Positions 54,019 to 62,606 of a stretch of 64,000 nt of DNA are shown piece after piece. The DNA is taken from NCBI GenBank assembly GCA_965651935.1, contig CBFGTC010000002.1, positions 1 to 64,000 on the forward strand, written 5' to 3'. Source of the DNA: JAFEDN01 sp965651935 (GTDB lineage: Bacteria > Pseudomonadota > Gammaproteobacteria > Coxiellales > Coxiellaceae). The notes under the pieces were generated by a model, which saw nothing but the letters and a program-made list of their open reading frames with translations, was not told the origin of the DNA and searched no databases. Positions within the stretch are counted from its first letter, which is position 1. Every line of letters starts with the position of its first letter. The translations under genes and the position numbers were made by a program.

Positions 54019-55233
54019 ATGGACCATTCTTATTTTTTAACCTCAGTTGAAACTGCCTTAAACGATTTGCGTCAAGGACGCATGGTTATTTTGGTAGACA
54101 GCGAAAGCCGTGAAAACGAAGGCGATTTGGTTATTTCTGCTGAATTTGTTAATGCCCAATCCATTAATTTTTTATGTCAAAACGCCAGCGGCATTATTTG
54201 TTTGGCTATGGCCGAAGAGGATTTTGCCCGCTTACAAATCCCCATGATGACGCCTTACAATAATTCCAAACAACAAACCCCATTTGGCGTATCCATAGAG
54301 GCAGTGAAGGGAGTGACTACCGGTGTTTCTGCACAAGACCGGGCTCTGACTATCCAAACGGCTGTAAACCCCAACAGCGGCCCGCAAGATATTGTGATGC
54401 CAGGTCATGTTTTTCCACTAAAAGCCCGAAATGGTGGGGTATTGGTAAGGGCTGGCCATACCGAAGGCAGTGTAGATTTGATGCGTTTGGCCGGTTTAAG
54501 GCCGGCGGCGGTCATTTGTGAAGTGATGAATGCCGATGGTAGCATGGCGCGTTTAGAAAATTTACGTGATTTTGCCCGCCAACATCATATCAATATGGTC
54601 AGCATAGACGATTTAATCGATTACCGTTTACGGCATGAGTCTTTAGTGACACTCAAAGATAAAGCTTTATTACCCAGCGCCGAGTGGGGTAACTTGGAAA
54701 TACAAAGCTTTCAGCATTTTTTTAAGGAAGAAGCGTCTATTGCGATCATTAAGCCGCCTATTTCTCCCTCACAACCTGGCTTAGTGCGAATGCATTCGCA
54801 ATGCTTTACTGGAGATGTGTTGGGATCGCTACGTTGTGATTGTGGTAAGCAATTAAATGCGGCCATGTCTCTTATCGCTCAACAGGGTGGTGTGTTACTC
54901 TATCTACATCAAGAAGGGCGAGGGATAGGCTTGATGAATAAAATACGCGCTTATGCTTTACAAGATCAAGGTTTGGATACCGTTGAAGCCAATTACCGTT
55001 TGGGTTTTCCGGCGGATTCGCGTAATTATGCCATTGCTGCGCAAATGTTGCGTGCATTAGACATTACCCAAGTGCAACTACTCACGAATAACCCTCAAAA
55101 AGTGATAGAACTGGAAAAATATGGAATTAACGTATGTGAGCGTATCCCTTTAGAAACACCGCCAACTCCTGAAAATCGGAACTATTTACAAACCAAACGC
55201 GAAAAATTAGGTCATTTGTTAAGTAGCGTATAA
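54019..55233 (+). CDS. ribBA: bifunctional DHBP synthase/GTP cyclohydrolase II
   Basis: A 404-residue fusion. The RibB domain (about 1-200) has VDSESRENEGDLVISAEFV and RAGHTEGSVDLMRLAGLRPA, making 3,4-dihydroxy-2-butanone 4-phosphate. The RibA domain (about 205-404) has VRMHSQCFTGDVLGSLRCDC, which provides the zinc cysteines, and LYLHQEGRGIGLMNKIRAY. GTP is opened to the pyrimidine precursor. The ATG lies five bases after GGGAG. It is controlled by the upstream FMN riboswitch. ribH follows after 12 bases. Confidence 0.96.
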   Translation: MDHSYFLTSVETALNDLRQGRMVILVDSESRENEGDLVISAEFVNAQSINFLCQNASGIICLAMAEEDFARLQIPMMTPYNNSKQQTPFGVSIEAVKGVTTGVSAQDRALTIQTAVNPNSGPQDIVMPGHVFPLKARNGGVLVRAGHTEGSVDLMRLAGLRPAAVICEVMNADGSMARLENLRDFARQHHINMVSIDDLIDYRLRHESLVTLKDKALLPSAEWGNLEIQSFQHFFKEEASIAIIKPPISPSQPGLVRMHSQCFTGDVLGSLRCDCGKQLNAAMSLIAQQGGVLLYLHQEGRGIGLMNKIRAYALQDQGLDTVEANYRLGFPADSRNYAIAAQMLRALDITQVQLLTNNPQKVIELEKYGINVCERIPLETPPTPENRNYLQTKREKLGHLLSSV

Positions 55234-55245
55234 ACGAGGAGCATT

Positions 55246-55674
55246 ATGAATATAGCCATTTGTGTCAGTCGTTTTAATTCTTCAATTACGGAAAAATTAC
55301 TGCAAGGCACGTTAGAACGTTTGCGAGAATTAGACGTGGCGAACCAGAACGTGCAAGTATGCTGGGTTGCAGGCGCAGTAGAACTCCCTTTAGCGGCGCA
55401 ACATTGTGCGAAAAGCGGAAAATTTGATGCCGTGATTTGTTTGGGGGCGGTAATTCGGGGTGAGACAGGGCATTATGAGTTTGTTTGTCAACAAGCCAGT
55501 TACGGCTGCCAAAGAGTAGCGCTTGATTTTCATATACCGGTTATCTTTGGCGTGTTAACTACCGAAAATTATCAACAAGCGCTAGACCGGGTGGGGGGCG
55601 TGCAAGGTCATAAAGGCCGTGAAGCAGCCGATACAGCGATTTCCATGATCTCTTTACTGAAAACGGAATTATAA
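55246..55674 (+). CDS. ribH: 6,7-dimethyl-8-ribityllumazine synthase
   Basis: A 142-residue RibH. Typical segments: NIAICVSRFNSSITEKLLQG (substrate site), WVAGAVELPLAAQ and ICLGAVIRGETGHYEFVCQQ, with the catalytic His. It condenses the two RibBA/RibD products to lumazine. It lies behind the FMN riboswitch with ribBA. The riboflavin synthase gene ribE/ribC, needed for the final step, is not in this window. Confidence 0.96.
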   Translation: MNIAICVSRFNSSITEKLLQGTLERLRELDVANQNVQVCWVAGAVELPLAAQHCAKSGKFDAVICLGAVIRGETGHYEFVCQQASYGCQRVALDFHIPVIFGVLTTENYQQALDRVGGVQGHKGREAADTAISMISLLKTEL

Positions 55675-55679
55675 AAATC

Positions 55680-56747
55680 ATGCGCAGCAACAATCCACTT
55701 TATCAAACCATTGTCCAATGGTTCGAACGCACCTTTGCCGATCCGGAAGTGATTAATTTATTTTTGACATTAGTGATTACGTTGTTGTTGCTGGAATTTT
55801 TCGGAAATATTCTAATACCGGTTTTAGTTAGCGTTATTATTGCTTATTTGCTCAATACTCCCGTGAAATGGTTGATAAAGGCTGGATGTCCACGTTTATT
55901 CGCAGTTTGGTCGGTATACATCGTGTTTTTAGGTTTATTTATCTACGCCGTTTTTTATGTAGTGCCATTAATTTGGCGGCAATTCATTAATTTAATGGAC
56001 CAATTGCCCAGCACATTTGTGACAGTTCAAACGTGGTTTAGTCATTTTTTACAAAAGCATACTTGGCTGGTATCCCAAACCGATTTGCAAAATATTTTAG
56101 TTTATTTACGTGAGCAATCACCCAAATTGGGGCAAACGATTATCCGAATTTCCTGGGCTGCGATTCCCAATATGGCGGAGTTGATTTTGTATTTAGTATT
56201 GGTACCCTTATTGGTCTTTTTCTTGCTAAAAGATAGTCGGATTATTTTAACTTGGTTAAAGCGTTTTTTGCCGCGCCGTCATACTTTGGTGAAGCGAGTT
56301 TCACAAGAAGTTTATGGAAAAATCGGCAATTATGTTAAAGGTCGAGTGATTGAAGTGTTTATCGTGGGGATTACCTCCACCATTGCTTTTTCTTTGTTTG
56401 GCCTACAGAATGCGATTTTATTAGGGGCAATGGTAGGATTGTCTGTCATTGTCCCGTATATCGGTGCGGTGATCGTGACCATTCCCATCGTAATTTTGGC
56501 GTTAGTCCAATGGGGTTTGACCGCTCATTTTTGGTCGCTGATGATTTTCTTTGTGGCAATGCTGACCTTTGATGGCAATATTTTATTTCCTTTGTTATTT
56601 GCTCAAACCATGGATTTGCATCCCATTGTGATTATATTGGCGGTTTTAATCTTCGGTGGAATTTGGGGATTTTGGGGGGTGTTTTTTGCTATCCCCCTCG
56701 CGACTTTGGTGGATGCCGTGCTGCGCGTATGGCCTAGGCAGGCTTAG
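55680..56747 (+). CDS. AI-2E/PerM family transporter
   Basis: A 355-residue membrane protein with the family layout: two spans near the N-terminus (NLFLTLVITLLLLEFFGNIL, VLVSVIIAYLLNTPVKWLI), a third near residue 80, a long soluble segment, then four to five spans in the second half (ILLGAMVGLSVIVPYIGAVI, IVILALVQWGLTAHFWSLMI, ILAVLIFGGIWGFWGVFFAI). PIVIILAVLIFGG and WGVFFAIPLATLV are family signatures. The substrate is unknown; PerM-type proteins are sometimes tied to signalling molecules or ion transport. It starts five bases after ribH, so it may share the riboswitch transcript. A hairpin follows the stop. Confidence 0.88.
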   Translation: MRSNNPLYQTIVQWFERTFADPEVINLFLTLVITLLLLEFFGNILIPVLVSVIIAYLLNTPVKWLIKAGCPRLFAVWSVYIVFLGLFIYAVFYVVPLIWRQFINLMDQLPSTFVTVQTWFSHFLQKHTWLVSQTDLQNILVYLREQSPKLGQTIIRISWAAIPNMAELILYLVLVPLLVFFLLKDSRIILTWLKRFLPRRHTLVKRVSQEVYGKIGNYVKGRVIEVFIVGITSTIAFSLFGLQNAILLGAMVGLSVIVPYIGAVIVTIPIVILALVQWGLTAHFWSLMIFFVAMLTFDGNILFPLLFAQTMDLHPIVIILAVLIFGGIWGFWGVFFAIPLATLVDAVLRVWPRQA

Positions 56748-56756
56748 AATCTGTTC

Positions 56757-56792
56757 AAGTCTTTAAATAGAGTACTATCTATTTAAAGACTT
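56757..56792. terminator. hairpin after the PerM-like gene
   Basis: AAGTCTTTAAATAG (56757-56770) and CTATTTAAAGACTT (56779-56792) form a perfect 14-base stem with an eight-base loop. It lies between convergent genes and shares its motif with the element after purA (47204-47313). It is either a terminator or a dispersed palindromic repeat used as one. Confidence 0.6.
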
Positions 56793-56808
56793 TGATTTGC
56801 GGTGGATT

Positions 56809-58557
56809 TTATTGGCTGGAATACCTGCGGGAAGTCTGAAGGTCAGCGCGGCTTTCTGTTAAATCCGGCTTTTTTGATGCAAAGAGCCTATTATATAATC
56901 GGTTTAAACACCCAAAACAACCATGATGATTGGATGATGCTCGGGCCTGTGGCGGCGCAGGATTATCTATATAGTCTGTTACGGATTCACTTCGACTTTC
57001 TGGTTCAACTTCTTCCGCTGGCGGATAACTTTCATCGCGAGGCTCCATTAAAAATTGTTGCACAAAATAACGGCCCACCCCTGCCATTGCTAAGCCGCTT
57101 CCCAATAAACTGCCTCGTGCAATTCCATAAATATCCTGTTCTTTCGATAAGTAATATGACACCAGGACGCCAGACCATAGACCTAAAATAGCAAAGCTAA
57201 GTGGGCGAAAATATTTTTTCGTGGGCCGTAGGGCTTCCAGCATGACGTATTGAAAAGTATAAATTATACTGTTTATGCAGGCGTAGGGGATTAAAGTATC
57301 CGTGTATTGCAAAACATCATTATCAACACTCAGCGTTAAACTGGTGAGAAGATTGGGTTTTAACGCAAATAGGAGATAGAAAGGGGCAGGGAGGAGGCTC
57401 ATTCCTAATGTGTATTTAGCAATTTTACCGGCTTCATTTCTATTGTCAGTTCCAATTGCAATCCCCACCAATTGTTGTCCTACTTGAGCGAGGGCATACG
57501 TCCAAAGCAGGAAAAAAAAGTTGATTTCGGCCACGAAATTTTGCGCTGCTAATTGGGGTACGCCTAAATTGGCAGCCATAACGTTGATACTTAATTGCGC
57601 GGTTAATTCCGCAACGGTGGCAAACCAGTAGGCAAGCGAATTCGGAATAATCTCACGCACTTGTCGCGCATCTGCAGGCGTCCATTTAAAAAAATCTTTT
57701 AGGAAATGGAAATCTTTAAAAGCCGCGGATTTTTTAACAACGCCCATCAATATGAGCCAACTGATCGACATCTGTCCTAAGAAGCCTAAGAACACTCCGG
57801 GTATTTTTAAAGCCGGAAAGCTCAATTCTCCGATTCCTCCCATCCCTAAAAAATAGCTGGTAAAAACGCCAAATAATGCCCAACACGTCATGGAGACGCT
57901 CATGACGGCGGAATTTTTATTTCCCATAAAGAGAATGGCCTCGGTAATGAATCGTAGGCTAATTATCGGAGTGGTAAAAGACAATGGAATAAGAAATTGT
58001 TGGATTAAATCCACGACTTCAGAGCTTTTCCCTAATAAGGGCCAGAATCGATTTGAAAAAAATGCAGTAGACATGGCGGCGAGGGTAAAAGGAGCGCCTA
58101 CTAACAAAGTATTCCTAGGTAGGCGCGAGTATTGATATTTCGCATCTTCTATCGCGTCTTCAGTTTCTATACTTTTAATTTCTCCTTGAGAAGGGGTTTT
58201 CATTTTTCCGAGTAATGGGCCTCCCAAAGTAAAGAATGACATTAAGGGGAATAGAGTAAAGCAAATTTTAAAATTGGTAGAATTGGCAATCAGAGTGGCT
58301 GCGGCTTGGTAATCAGTGCTATCGCCTTGCTCATTTTTAAATTGACCGATTAAATAAGAAATGACCCAAAATTCCATGCTGCCATCTAAGCAAAAAATTC
58401 GTTGAGTGCTTGACTTGAATATTTCAGCAATAAGTCCCCAATCTAGAATTGAATATATAAAGTTTCTAACTCGCTGAAAACTTCGTAAAGCCGGGTTTGG
58501 CTGGTTTGGGACTAAAAATGATTGAGATAAAGCGATTACTACATCATCTGAACGCAT
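56809..58557 (-). CDS. MATE-like multidrug efflux transporter with long C-terminal tail
   Basis: A 582-residue protein with about twelve membrane segments of the MATE type (for example LTAQLSINVMAANLGVPQLA, and TLGMSLLPAPFYLLFALKP). The helix-rich core and the FVAEINFFFLLWTYALAQVG segment fit the family, though the first 130 residues differ from typical MATE proteins. The last about 75 residues are a hydrophilic tail (PPAEEVEPESRSESVTDYID, then HHGCFGCLNRLYNRLF) not present in most MATE proteins. The substrate is unknown. It is convergent with the PerM-like gene. Confidence 0.7.
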   Translation of the reverse strand: MRSDDVVIALSQSFLVPNQPNPALRSFQRVRNFIYSILDWGLIAEIFKSSTQRIFCLDGSMEFWVISYLIGQFKNEQGDSTDYQAAATLIANSTNFKICFTLFPLMSFFTLGGPLLGKMKTPSQGEIKSIETEDAIEDAKYQYSRLPRNTLLVGAPFTLAAMSTAFFSNRFWPLLGKSSEVVDLIQQFLIPLSFTTPIISLRFITEAILFMGNKNSAVMSVSMTCWALFGVFTSYFLGMGGIGELSFPALKIPGVFLGFLGQMSISWLILMGVVKKSAAFKDFHFLKDFFKWTPADARQVREIIPNSLAYWFATVAELTAQLSINVMAANLGVPQLAAQNFVAEINFFFLLWTYALAQVGQQLVGIAIGTDNRNEAGKIAKYTLGMSLLPAPFYLLFALKPNLLTSLTLSVDNDVLQYTDTLIPYACINSIIYTFQYVMLEALRPTKKYFRPLSFAILGLWSGVLVSYYLSKEQDIYGIARGSLLGSGLAMAGVGRYFVQQFLMEPRDESYPPAEEVEPESRSESVTDYIDNPAPPQARASSNHHGCFGCLNRLYNRLFASKKPDLTESRADLQTSRRYSSQ

Positions 58558-58642
58558 AAATTCCTTTTTTTAATTTTATTTAATTATAAACGAGGCAATC
58601 CAATTTGCATTTAAAGATGAAACCTGGATCGCGCCCTCCGTC

Positions 58643-58969
58643 TTATTCTGATTTTTCATCCCCAAAAGCGCCAAACAATTGGCTCATATCGCTCATTTTA
58701 CTCTGAGCAATTTTAGCTACTTTTTGAGTGGCGTTAGTCACGGCAGCGGCAATTAATTCTTCCATGATTTTTTTGGGTTCTTTAAGTAACTCGTCCGCAA
58801 TTTCCAAATCTTTCACAGCGTACAAGCCCGTGACGGTGACTTTCACTAAACCGGCTCCGGCTTCGCCCTGAACTTCTAGGTTAGCCAAATCCGCTTGATT
58901 TTTTTCAATCATTTCTTGAATTTTTTGAGCGCCTTTCATTAAAGCGCCTAAATTGAATTTACCTAGCAT
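58643..58969 (-). CDS. ybaB: YbaB/EbfC nucleoid-associated protein
   Basis: A 108-residue YbaB. The core (MIEKNQADLANLEVQGEAGA, then GLVKVTVTGLYAVKDLEIAD) and the acidic end match the family, which binds DNA as a dimer and affects nucleoid structure or repair. It follows recR by 23 bases. Normally ybaB lies between dnaX and recR. Here that place is occupied by a divergent relative, while this canonical copy lies after recR. Confidence 0.92.
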   Translation of the reverse strand: MLGKFNLGALMKGAQKIQEMIEKNQADLANLEVQGEAGAGLVKVTVTGLYAVKDLEIADELLKEPKKIMEELIAAAVTNATQKVAKIAQSKMSDMSQLFGAFGDEKSE

Positions 58970-58992
58970 AAACTCTCTCTTTAAACATAATT

Positions 58993-59595
58993 TTAGATCT
59001 CAACGGGTGTGCGAGAGTGCAGAGCATGGCGCAATGTTCCGCCATCCAGATACTCCAGCTCGCCCCCAAAAGGTACACCATGCGCGATGCGAGTGCAAGC
59101 AATGCGATGGGTATCAATATGCCCCGCAATATAATGGGCGGTTGCTTTGCCTTCCATGGTAGGATTGGTGGCCAAAATCAATTCATTGATGGGTTCGCTG
59201 CGCAAGCGTTCCAGCAATAGCGGTATGCCAATTTCTTGCGGGCCAATGCCATCCAACGGTGACAAATGCCCTTGGAGTATGTAATAAAGCCCGCAATAGC
59301 CTGCGGTTTGTTCTATTGCCATCACGTCCATCGGGCTTTCCACCACGCATAACAAAGCTTGATCCCGGTTCGGATCTTGGCAAATATGGCATAAACTATT
59401 TTCTGTATATAGACGGCAGCGCCGGCACTCGCGGACATTTTGCAAAGCCTGTTGCAAGGCCCCTGCTAAGACCAATCCTTTTTCACGCCCGTTAGGGGTT
59501 AACAATTGGAAGGCCAGTCTTTGTGCGGTTTTAGGGCCTATACCGGGAAGGCTTTGCAGAGTTTCCACGAGACGCTTAGTTAAGGGGCTTAACAT
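58993..59595 (-). CDS. recR: recombination mediator RecR
   Basis: A 200-residue RecR. The helix-hairpin-helix LQSLPGIGPKTAQRLAFQLL comes first; the zinc finger CRRCRLYTENSLCHIC follows; the Toprim domain has LLCVVESPMDVMAIEQTAGY and IGIPLLLERLRSEPINELIL. RecR works with RecF and RecO to load RecA on gapped DNA. It is between the two ybaB-like genes and is co-directional with dnaX. Confidence 0.95.
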   Translation of the reverse strand: MLSPLTKRLVETLQSLPGIGPKTAQRLAFQLLTPNGREKGLVLAGALQQALQNVRECRRCRLYTENSLCHICQDPNRDQALLCVVESPMDVMAIEQTAGYCGLYYILQGHLSPLDGIGPQEIGIPLLLERLRSEPINELILATNPTMEGKATAHYIAGHIDTHRIACTRIAHGVPFGGELEYLDGGTLRHALHSRTPVEI

Positions 59596-59602
59596 GGATC
59601 AA

Positions 59603-60013
59603 TTAGCGACCGCCTTCTTCTTCCATGGCAAGGTTTTTGATATCGTCAGGGATATTCATCTTTTGCAACAACTCCACTGTTTTGCTTTGAGTGGTCTTCT
59701 GGATTCTTTCGCTTAAATCTCTCCAAGCCTCTTTGATGCGTTCTTTAAAATCATTGAGGCTGTATTTCCCGTTAGCATCGCCCAATGCGCGAGGGTTAAT
59801 ATTAATATCATCAAATTGATAAGTTGCGGTCATGATGATTTCGACGAATCCATCGCGTGACTTTCCGCTCACTTTGGTTTCGCCAAGGCGGGCATAAGTA
59901 TCTTGCATTTGCTGCTGCATTGCTGTGATACTATTTCTTATTTCGGCCAAAAGTGAATCTTCATCCATGCTAGGCATTCCATCACGAGTCATAGGTGCAT
60001 TTAGATTTTTCAT
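59603..60013 (-). CDS. divergent YbaB-like protein between dnaX and recR
   Basis: A 136-residue protein at the position where ybaB is found in other bacteria. VEIIMTATYQFDDININPRA resembles VKVTVTGLYAVKDLEIADEL in YbaB, and a helical N-terminus (LLAEIRNSITAMQQQMQDTY) precedes it as in the family. The N-terminal extension (MKNLNAPMTRDGMPSMDEDS) and C-terminal extension (NIPDDIKNLAMEEEGGR) are longer. I read it as a diverged YbaB-fold paralogue. Its start overlaps the dnaX stop by four bases with a GGGG ribosome site, so it is made from the dnaX transcript. Function beyond DNA binding is unknown. Confidence 0.7.
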   Translation of the reverse strand: MKNLNAPMTRDGMPSMDEDSLLAEIRNSITAMQQQMQDTYARLGETKVSGKSRDGFVEIIMTATYQFDDININPRALGDANGKYSLNDFKERIKEAWRDLSERIQKTTQSKTVELLQKMNIPDDIKNLAMEEEGGR

Positions 60014-61578
60014 GGTTTTTCCCCTTTGTTGGTTGTAGAAAAATGGTCTTTTTTCACATGAATACTATCTTTGATAAGTGTTGCATCAAAATTTTGTATC
60101 ATGTGCTGCACAACAGGGTCGCTTAAAATAGCCTGTTCGGCTGCTTGCTGTTGTGATTCGTGTTGACGTTGGGCAATTTGCGCCGGCGTGTCTTGAACTT
60201 GAGTATCAATCGTGATTTCTAAGGCGATATCGCGGTTGTAATATTTGCTGACTGCTTCTCGGATACGTTCAATGTGTTTTGGGTTTAATAAAGGTTTTTG
60301 CTTAGCATGTAGACGTAATTTTAATTGGGTAGAGTTGAACTCATGTAAAGCACAGTTTTCTGCCAAAATTTTGGTAACGCCATCGAGTTGAAGTTGTTTG
60401 ACTAAATCATTCCACGGGGTATCTGTTTTAGGCTTTTCTGCTGGTTTTATTGGCGGAGTAGCATGGGCCGGGGAAGATGCGACAACAGCGTCATGAGGGA
60501 TAAAGGCCAGCATACGCAATAATGTCATCTCAAAGCCGCTGCGTGGGGTAGGAGCCCAAGGCAGATCCCGCTGACCTATTAAACCAATTTGATAAAAAAG
60601 TTGAACGTCTTCCCGTGATATTTTTTTGGCAAAATACAGGAGGTGTTCTTCTTCTATGGAAAGAGGTGCATTGGGGACAGCTTGGAAGATGGCGATTTGA
60701 TGCAATAATGACAATAAATCCGCTAAGGCTTGGCTAAAATCAGCGCCTTGTTCGGCGAGCTTGGCTGCTAAAGCTAGAATTGCACCGGCATTTTTTTCTG
60801 CTAAAGCGTGTAAAATTTGGTGGAGGACCTTTTGATCGATGGCGCCTAGCATATTTTTCACGTCTTCGCTCAGAACCTTGCCATTGCCAAAAGCAATGCT
60901 TTGGTCTAATAAACTTAACGCATCACGCATGCTACCGTTGGCGGCTTTCGCTAAGAGCGCCAGGGCGCTGTTTTCATATTCTATATTTTCTTGATCTAAG
61001 AGGCGTTGACAATGACCGCTGATTTGTTCCGCTGGCATGGCCAATAAATGAAATTGTAAACAACGAGATAATATCGTGGCCGGTAAGCGCTGCGGATCGG
61101 TGGTGGCTAACAAAAACTTAACATGCGGAGGAGGCTCTTCTAAAGTTTTAAGTAAAGCATTAAAACTATGGCCGGAGAGCATGTGTACTTCATCAATCAA
61201 ATAGATTTTAAAGCGGCCTTTGGCCGGGGCATATTGAACGTTGTCCAGTAAATCGCGGGTGTCTTCCACTTTGGTGCGGGAAGCGGCATCAACCTCTATC
61301 AGGTCTGCAAAGCGCCCGCTATCGATTTCTTGACATGCTTGGCATTTTCCACAAGCTTGAGCATTGATTTCGGCTTCGCAGTTTAAGCATTTGGCGAAAA
61401 TACGGGCAATGGTAGTTTTACCTACCCCTCTGGTGCCGGTAAAAAGGTAAGCGTGATGGAGATACTGTTGTGCGAGTGCGTTAGAAAGCGCCCGCACTAC
61501 GTGAGTCTGACCGACCACGTCATTGAAGCAGTGGGGACGGTATTTTCGTGCAAGTACTTGATATTTTTGGTTTTTCAA
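60010..61578 (-). CDS. dnaX: DNA polymerase III subunit gamma/tau
   Basis: A 522-residue clamp-loader ATPase. The N-terminus QVLARKYRPHCFNDVVGQ leads to Walker A FTGTRGVGKTTIARIFAK, a zinc site (CLNCEAEINAQACGKCQAC) and DEVHMLSGHSFNALLKTLEE (Walker B). The C-terminal 120 residues correspond to tau. There is no ATG near the conserved start, and I use TTG at 61578, with GAGAAG upstream; the longer frame overlaps ffs. A programmed frameshift to make gamma was not established. Confidence 0.92.
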   Translation of the reverse strand: MKNQKYQVLARKYRPHCFNDVVGQTHVVRALSNALAQQYLHHAYLFTGTRGVGKTTIARIFAKCLNCEAEINAQACGKCQACQEIDSGRFADLIEVDAASRTKVEDTRDLLDNVQYAPAKGRFKIYLIDEVHMLSGHSFNALLKTLEEPPPHVKFLLATTDPQRLPATILSRCLQFHLLAMPAEQISGHCQRLLDQENIEYENSALALLAKAANGSMRDALSLLDQSIAFGNGKVLSEDVKNMLGAIDQKVLHQILHALAEKNAGAILALAAKLAEQGADFSQALADLLSLLHQIAIFQAVPNAPLSIEEEHLLYFAKKISREDVQLFYQIGLIGQRDLPWAPTPRSGFEMTLLRMLAFIPHDAVVASSPAHATPPIKPAEKPKTDTPWNDLVKQLQLDGVTKILAENCALHEFNSTQLKLRLHAKQKPLLNPKHIERIREAVSKYYNRDIALEITIDTQVQDTPAQIAQRQHESQQQAAEQAILSDPVVQHMIQNFDATLIKDSIHVKKDHFSTTNKGEKP

Positions 61579-61600
61579 TAGACTTCTCGAATAAAATAAT

Positions 61601-61705
61601 GGCCACAGCAGCCACACCCCGGCGCCCAAGCTGATTTGTTACCGTTGCTCCCTTCCGGGCCTGGCGGGGTTCACAAGGTCTTGTCGCGAAGGGACCGCTA
61701 TGGCC
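61601..61705 (-). ncRNA. ffs: 4.5S RNA, signal recognition particle RNA
   Basis: The minus strand carries the conserved SRP core: GTGAACCCCGCCAGGCC and CGGAAGGGAGCAACGGTA, which pair in the hairpin that binds Ffh, flanked by complementary ends GGCCATAGCGG and CTGCTGTGGCC. Length (about 105 bases) is that of the bacterial 4.5S type. It lies just after tRNA-Ser and before dnaX on the same strand. Confidence 0.95.
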
Positions 61706-61714
61706 ATTAACCTT

Positions 61715-61804
61715 CGGAGAGAGAGGGATTCGAACCCTCGGTACGTCTTTTGGACGCACACCCGCTTTCCAGGCGAGCCCCTTCAGCCACTCGGGCACCT
61801 CTCC
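61715..61804 (-). tRNA. tRNA-Ser (anticodon GGA)
   Basis: On the minus strand the acceptor begins GGAGAGG and closes with TCTCTCC, including one G-U pair. The D-arm GCCCGAGTGGC, the loop CTGGAAA (anticodon GGA), a long variable arm (TGCGTCCAAAAGACGTA) and the T-arm GGGTTCGAATCCC are typical of class II tRNA-Ser. The 3' CCA is not encoded. Confidence 0.95.
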
Positions 61805-61839
61805 CATTCTTTATGCTGTATTGTAACATTTTTTTGCTC

Positions 61840-62604
61840 TTAAGGATAGCCGTTAGAAGTATGTTTCAGTAATTCTGAGCAATTTGGTTTGACTGAAAAT
61901 TGTATGAATTCTTTGTGATGCTCTCGGTCCACCATTAAAGCGTGGCCATGTGTGTGCCAAGCGCCTAGAACGATTCTTTCTACTTGAGGGAGAGGATGAA
62001 TTCCAGGGCGGTGGGTATGACCATGAATTAATAAGGGGGTCTGGAATTTTTGTATGACTTCCTGCACAGTGTGGGGATTCACGTCCATCATGTAGCTATA
62101 CGCCTCAGAGATATGGCTTCGGCTTTTTTTGCGCCAAAAACCGCCGATTTTGCGCCGTAAACTTAAGGGGATCAACAAAGCTAATCGTTGAAAAATCCGG
62201 TTATGCATAATTTTACGCATCTTTTGATGTTTAACGTCAAAAGTGCAAAGGCTATCGCCGTGCATCAATAGAGTACGAACGCCGTATAAATAAATAATGC
62301 TAGGGTCTTTTAAGATTTGCACCCCTGTCATTTCAGCAAATTTCTGACCAATTAAAAAATCACGGTTACCGCGGATAAAAAAAATAGGAAGTCCACTTTG
62401 GGTGGCCTGCTTTAAAACTTGCAAAATAGGTAAATTAAAGGAAGATAAATCATCATCTCCGATCCAGGCTTCGAATAAATCGCCCAAAATGTACAATGCA
62501 TCTGCTTCTTGAGTAAGCTTGGACAAAAAATTAAAAAAAATATGGGTAATTTCCGGATGCTGAGCTTGCAGATGTAAGTCCGAGATAAAATAAGTTTTTC
62601 CCAT
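61840..62604 (-). CDS. lpxH: UDP-2,3-diacylglucosamine pyrophosphatase
   Basis: A 254-residue LpxH, a calcineurin-like phosphoesterase in lipid A synthesis that makes lipid X. The metal motifs: ISDLHLQAQHPE, LGDLFEAWIGDD, FIRGNRDFLIG, LMHGDSLCTFD and LIHGHTHRPG. Its presence means the organism makes lipid A, consistent with a Gram-negative outer membrane. It follows pfkA by two bases. Confidence 0.96.
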   Translation of the reverse strand: MGKTYFISDLHLQAQHPEITHIFFNFLSKLTQEADALYILGDLFEAWIGDDDLSSFNLPILQVLKQATQSGLPIFFIRGNRDFLIGQKFAEMTGVQILKDPSIIYLYGVRTLLMHGDSLCTFDVKHQKMRKIMHNRIFQRLALLIPLSLRRKIGGFWRKKSRSHISEAYSYMMDVNPHTVQEVIQKFQTPLLIHGHTHRPGIHPLPQVERIVLGAWHTHGHALMVDREHHKEFIQFSVKPNCSELLKHTSNGYP

Positions 62605-62606
62605 GG

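Noticed and set aside
56802..57191. Plus-strand 129-codon frame opposite the MATE-like gene
   Set aside because: Shadow of the transporter's C-terminal coding region; no independent evidence.
47400..61804. Lack of encoded CCA in both tRNAs as a sign of tRNA decay
   Set aside because: Both fold fully and many bacteria add CCA enzymatically; it is a normal variant.
61520..61807. Minus-strand frame over tRNA-Ser and 4.5S RNA
   Set aside because: Both RNAs are certain and the frame only translates them; also the reason for not using the longest dnaX start.
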